From the NCBI RefSeq assembly GCF_017562075.2, contig NC_054085.1, positions 7,671,259 through 7,735,258 on the forward strand: a DNA stretch of 64,000 nucleotides, read 5' to 3'. Below are positions 60,185 to 64,000 of this stretch, in pieces. The position numbers and the translations under genes were made by a program. The notes beneath the pieces were generated by a model that saw nothing but the letters and a program-made list of their open reading frames with translations, searched no databases and had not been told where the DNA came from. This DNA is from Anopheles merus. Taxonomy: Eukaryota > Arthropoda > Insecta > Diptera > Culicidae. Position 1 is the stretch's first letter, and every line of letters begins with the position of its first letter.

Positions 60185-63100
60185 TGGCGTTTGCTTACTC
60201 GCTGTGGCCTGCTTGGTGGATTGCTGCGCTGTGGTCGTCTTAGCGGTCGTCGCCGGCACCGTTTTGCGCTGGTAGTCATTGAGGCGTGTACGAATCTTTG
60301 AATTGGCAATGGTGGACGGCGCTTTCGGGATGTTCGAATCGGTTTTGAAACACGTTTCGTCTACCTTGAGAAAGCCGCAAAAGTGCCAGAAATTTTCGTT
60401 CCCGTACAGCACTAGCGCGAGCTCGTTCGTTTTCACGTTCTCCACATTGCAGACGACCATTTTCATCAGCAGCGATGGCCGTTCGGCGGCAATCATCTTG
60501 TCGATTGTGAGCCGCCGCGCACTGATCTGGTGCTGCACGTTCGGTACGAGCTGCTGCTTGAACGGAGCTGTCGCGATGACCGTCATTTCAAGCCCGTTGG
60601 TAAGCGTCAGATCCAGCACGTCGATCTCGGCGAGCGCAAACGCGTTCAGCAGCTGGTTCCAGCGGCAGATGTGCATGATACCCTTTTTCGCCGGGTTTAT
60701 GTGGAGCGTCTCACGCCGCAACAGCTCGTTGATGTGGCGCATCAGCGAGCACAGCTGACGGTCCGTTTGTTCTATCGGGCTGCTGGCGTTCTGGTGCTGT
60801 GTTGCCGCTTTGGATACTCTTTGGGCGTAGGCAGATAATTTCGGCGGCTCTGGGTATGGTTCAATGTCGTCTAGATCGTTCGTCGGTTCGTTTTTCATTT
60901 GTGGGACACTTTCACACGATTGCGCCTTTTCAACAGCAGGTTCTTCCGATTCGGTGCTTTCGTCCTCCGAGCCATTGCTTGCCGACAGTATCTGCACGAT
61001 GTACGTGGTGCGGTTGCGGTACGGCATGGTCCGTTCTGGTGGCATGCCATCCTTAAACGCCCGTCGCGCAATAAACGACCGTCGATTGCCGTTGATGACC
61101 AGCTTCTTCGAGCCGTCGGAAAGGATGTTTAGCTGTGGTTCATTGTCGATGTTTTCCTCGGTGTCTAGCAGCAGAATGTTTATGAAGGCCAGCCTGACCT
61201 CCGTACTGGACGTATCATCGGGCGTTTTCTTCACATCCGGCGAGTTTTTGTACTCACTTAGCATAAGCTGTTTCAGCTTGCGCACCGACATGTACTTGAC
61301 CGGTATTTCTGCGGTGCCTTGATCCTTCGGTTTGCTGGGTGGAGTTGATTTTTTCGTCGTAGCCTTCGATGATGCTGAGGGCAGATGTACCATCGGTGCA
61401 AAGCTTGCATTTGTGGGAATTCGCTTCAGAATGAGGTTATTTATGCCTCCGGAAGCTCGCTTCGGTTTGACGACAGTGTACTGAGCGTCGGCCCCGGTGG
61501 ACTGACTTTGTCCGGGTGCTTTGAACACATCATCATCCTTCTGATGAACTACCGATGACCGTCGCATGGCTAACGGGTCACACTTCCGGGCAGAACTAGC
61601 TGATTGTCCTGCATGCGCTACTGAAGGGCGCCGAGCGGAGGCTACCGATCGAGCAGACACCTGCCCGGGAACCACTGACGCACGTCGGGCACGGAGGGAA
61701 GAAGCACTGGCGGTAGCGGTTTTCTCTTCCAACGAAGTGTGGAGCTTCTTCTTTACAACCTTCCGTTCGTTCGGTGGTTTGTAGGATTCTTCCGAACTAT
61801 CCCGTCGTTTCCGGCTGACAGGGAGAACACCTTTGGGAGACTTGCCATCGCTGCTGCTGCTGCTGCTGCTACTGCTACTGTGCGCAGCCGGCTCGGTATA
61901 AGCCTTTTCAAACGAATACAACCGTTTACGGACGCTGGCGATTGGTGCAGTGTCGTAGGTAGATTGTGATGTATCAGGCGTGTGATTCTTAGCCCCCATC
62001 ATACGACCAGAGGATGTGCCACTATCATCGGCCGGCATCAGCACCAACGAAGCATGGTCGGCCGAATACGACCGATCCGATGGGAAAGTCTTTCCAGGCG
62101 AAAGGCATCCCTCTTCTGTGAAGGAAAATGGTTTACCCTGGGTAGCCTTGCCATCACAGAAGCATCGATACAGATCGTGAACCATGCACAGCGGTTCGAT
62201 ATCGGCCAGCTGGGGCAGTTTGGTCAGTAGCACGTGCGCGTGACGCATACGATCCGCCGGCGACAGAGGTTTCGCATTCGGCGGCGGTTTACTAATGTAC
62301 TGCGACACGTCCTTTGCGCTGCCACCATTCAGCAAACTCTGCATGCTCAGATCGTTGTAGTAGTCGTCGTACTTTTTGGGTTTTTTCTTCTGCCGGCGAG
62401 ATTCGGTCTCCTTGTTGTGCACCAGTACGGTTGTGTTTTTGGTCAGGATGACGGTGTGCGTAAATTCACGTTCCTCTTTCGCCAACCGGGCCGTCGCTTT
62501 CTCCCGAAGATACTTCACGTCCGCGCTGGTCAGAGCAGTGGCTTCGCCCTTTCCCTCTGCAGCAAGATCCGTCTGAAGGAAAAGAAGAAAATATACATAC
62601 GATATTGTACTCGTACGACTTAACAACATGCCCAATCATCAAGCCCCGTATGGACTGACTATCCTGCTGTGAGGACACCACAGAACAAGCCACAGATATT
62701 CAAGTGCATTGGTGGCAGTGCTGCAAAATGTCACTGTCAATGTCCAAAAAAAATCTGACTAAAACAAAATCCATGTCAGCATCACGTACTCAATTGTGAT
62801 GACCAGAGGTGATACTCAATACAATTGGTGTGACCATCATATGCTTCGTGACATTTTTGCGATCATCGCATGATCAGTCATTATGTCATGACTTTTTTTT
62901 GCTGTGATCAGTTCTGCAAAATGTCAATGACATAGCCATGACAAATTTTGGCTGAAACAAAATCATGTCAGCGTCACGAGCTCAACTGTGATGATCAGAG
63001 GAGAGACTCATCCAGTTGGTCAAACCGTTGGTCGAAGTGGTCGAGTTATTTTGTAGTCAAAACCGTTTTTTCATTGAGTATCACCAATGCGCATCAAGCT

Positions 63101-63532
63101 ACCAGATATTTTCATTGTTTTCGTTGGTGAATATCTCGTGATGCTCGTGACATTTTGCAGCACTGATTGGTGGTTTAGGCAGGCCTAGACCGACTAAGGT
63201 TTATGTGCCAGATAGGAATAGAAATCGTAGTTCATAAACAATCAGATTGAACGACAAGTACTTACCTTCACTTCCTGCGTTTGATTGGCAAGCTTTTCTT
63301 CAAATCCACAGCTGCAGCCAAACATGCAGCCACTCTGTCGGCAGTGCTGCCTTCGATCGGTAGCGGCCACAGCAGCGGGTTGGGAACTGTGCAGCACGTC
63401 GCAAATGCAGCCCAAGGAACAGTATTGTGGATCGCATCGTTGCTGCTGTTGCTTCTGCTGTCGGGTGCTTTCAGCAGAACTGACCGCGGGATCGCTAGGG
63501 TCTTCGATGATGGTTGCGTTGAGACGTTTCAT
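56664..63532 (-). CDS. Large nuclear protein with MGA-like cysteine-rich motif and SUMO-interacting motifs
   Basis: Five exons: 63532-63266, 62572-57645, 57558-57435, 57340-57161 and 57062-56664, giving 1965 residues. Residues 30-85 carry a Cys pattern (CDPQYCSLGCICD, then CRQSGCMFGCSCGFE) like that in MAX-gene-associated (MGA) proteins, but there is no T-box or bHLH region. The middle has two conserved-looking globular parts, near residues 690-840 (HICRWNQLLNAFALAEIDVL) and near 950-1030 (LPGIADTPDGGASDCRW, then DFSHMYLPSWQC), separated by Ser/Pro-rich disordered stretches. Three acidic SUMO-interacting-like motifs are seen (VVVLDSDD, DVVWLDDD and the C-terminal VIVIDDD). The tail before the end is a pentapeptide array. 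A transcriptional or chromatin role is inferred. Intron 1 holds a MITE. A further upstream exon is possible. Confidence 0.78.
56732..56880 (-). repeat. 15-bp coding minisatellite encoding xxAKN pentapeptides
   Basis: About ten copies of a 15-base unit (plus-strand form ATTCCTTGCGGTCGA). It encodes, in the C-terminal exon of the large nuclear protein, units such as TSAKN, AFAKN, MTAKN, VPARN, ATARN and STARN. The Asn and the basic residue are kept while the first two positions vary. Copy number and phase suggest replication slippage in the reading frame. Confidence 0.9.
62716..63165. mobile_element. hAT-type MITE with perfect 8-bp TSD in intron 1
   Basis: The ends CAGTGCTGCAAAATGTCAC (62716) and its complement (to 63165) form a terminal inverted repeat of about 19 bases. 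Both sides are flanked by ATTGGTGG (62708-62715 and 63166-63173), a perfect 8-bp target duplication diagnostic of hAT. Inside, a segment of about 95 bases (62721-62816) is repeated in diverged form (62914-63011), so each half holds its own copy. No transposase. The clean duplication suggests a recent insertion into the intron of the large nuclear-protein gene. Confidence 0.92.
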
Positions 63533-64000
63533 CTCGCGGCTAGTGGGGAAGGGGGAAACGTTTATTACGTCAGTACACCTGTTTCAATGAGATTTGAGTG
63601 ATGGGATGACACAAGCGGAACATGACACAAGCATTAATTAAGAGAGGATGAAGGTTTTTAATCATTTGCATTCCGGAAGTTTGGGTGGATGTAGCTTTCG
63701 AGGTTGTAAATTGCCATAATGATACGTAAATAATTCGGAAAAAAGATTATCTCCTATATGAAAACTCAAAGCTAGAAGTGACGATCATTTGAAAATTCAA
63801 GATACATTTGTTAAATTGGTATGTTTGCTGCATAGCATTAATGTTCATTAATGGGTTAAAAACGGTTTACCAAAGCAGACACAAAAATTAGTTTAGTTTT
63901 AGTTTTTCACACTAATATGCATTTAGGATCCATCAGGTTTCAAGCAAACGCAGAACATGACAATGAGTGAAGCGTGTTTAATTATGTATGAGATTGGATC
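63533..64000. other. 5' flank of the large nuclear-protein gene
   Basis: AT-rich beyond 63.65 kb. Probable 5'UTR and promoter. No other gene is seen before the window ends. Confidence 0.5.

Overview
This is nuclear DNA from a mosquito, most probably an Anopheles. The genes are compact and spliced, with insect-type introns (mostly 60-100 bp, a few of 0.7-1.6 kb). Their products have clear dipteran counterparts, including a ZAD zinc-finger protein (an arthropod class) and an insect-type NC2-alpha. The spacers are AT-rich and full of small transposons, tRNA-derived SINEs and one large non-LTR retrotransposon. The species was not determined.

Layout. 1-20.5 kb is gene-poor. It holds a 1.2-kb non-autonomous hAT element with a target-site duplication, SINE copies, a 515-bp tetranucleotide array growing out of a decayed LINE, and two weakly supported minus-strand exons (14.1 kb and 2.2-2.4 kb) that may be the ends of one long-intron gene. 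20.5-24.9 kb (+) is an ANKRD13-family ubiquitin-binding protein. 26.7-28.2 kb (-) is NC2-alpha/DRAP1, which contains a U12-type AT-AC intron. 28.6-36.9 kb is a nest of transposons dominated by a LINE with gag-like ORF1, endonuclease, reverse transcriptase and RNase H. 37.05-37.85 kb (+) has a 63-residue membrane-protein gene and TIM10 so close together that one bicistronic mRNA is plausible. 38.3-41.4 kb (-) is NRDE2, tail-to-tail with TIM10. 43.2-45.05 kb (-) is a cytosolic 5'-nucleotidase III. 46.5-48.0 kb (-) is a tandem pair of AIG2-like gamma-glutamylaminecyclotransferases. 50.8-52.5 kb (-) is a ZAD/C2H2 protein with seven fingers. 53.5-55.0 kb (-) is aladin of the nuclear pore. 56.7-63.5 kb (-) is a 1965-residue nuclear protein with an MGA-like cysteine-rich N-terminus, three SUMO-interacting-like motifs and a pentapeptide repeat tail.

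The genes are mostly unrelated housekeeping functions (transcription, RNA surveillance, mitochondrial import, nuclear pore, nucleotide and glutathione-type metabolism) and do not form one pathway. The most interesting signals are the AT-AC intron in NC2-alpha, the similar ends of the LINE and the SINEs, the large TE nest between the divergent NC2-alpha and TIM10 genes, the microsatellite seeded inside a LINE reading frame, and the possible TIM10 bicistron. I found no clearly new multi-gene system.
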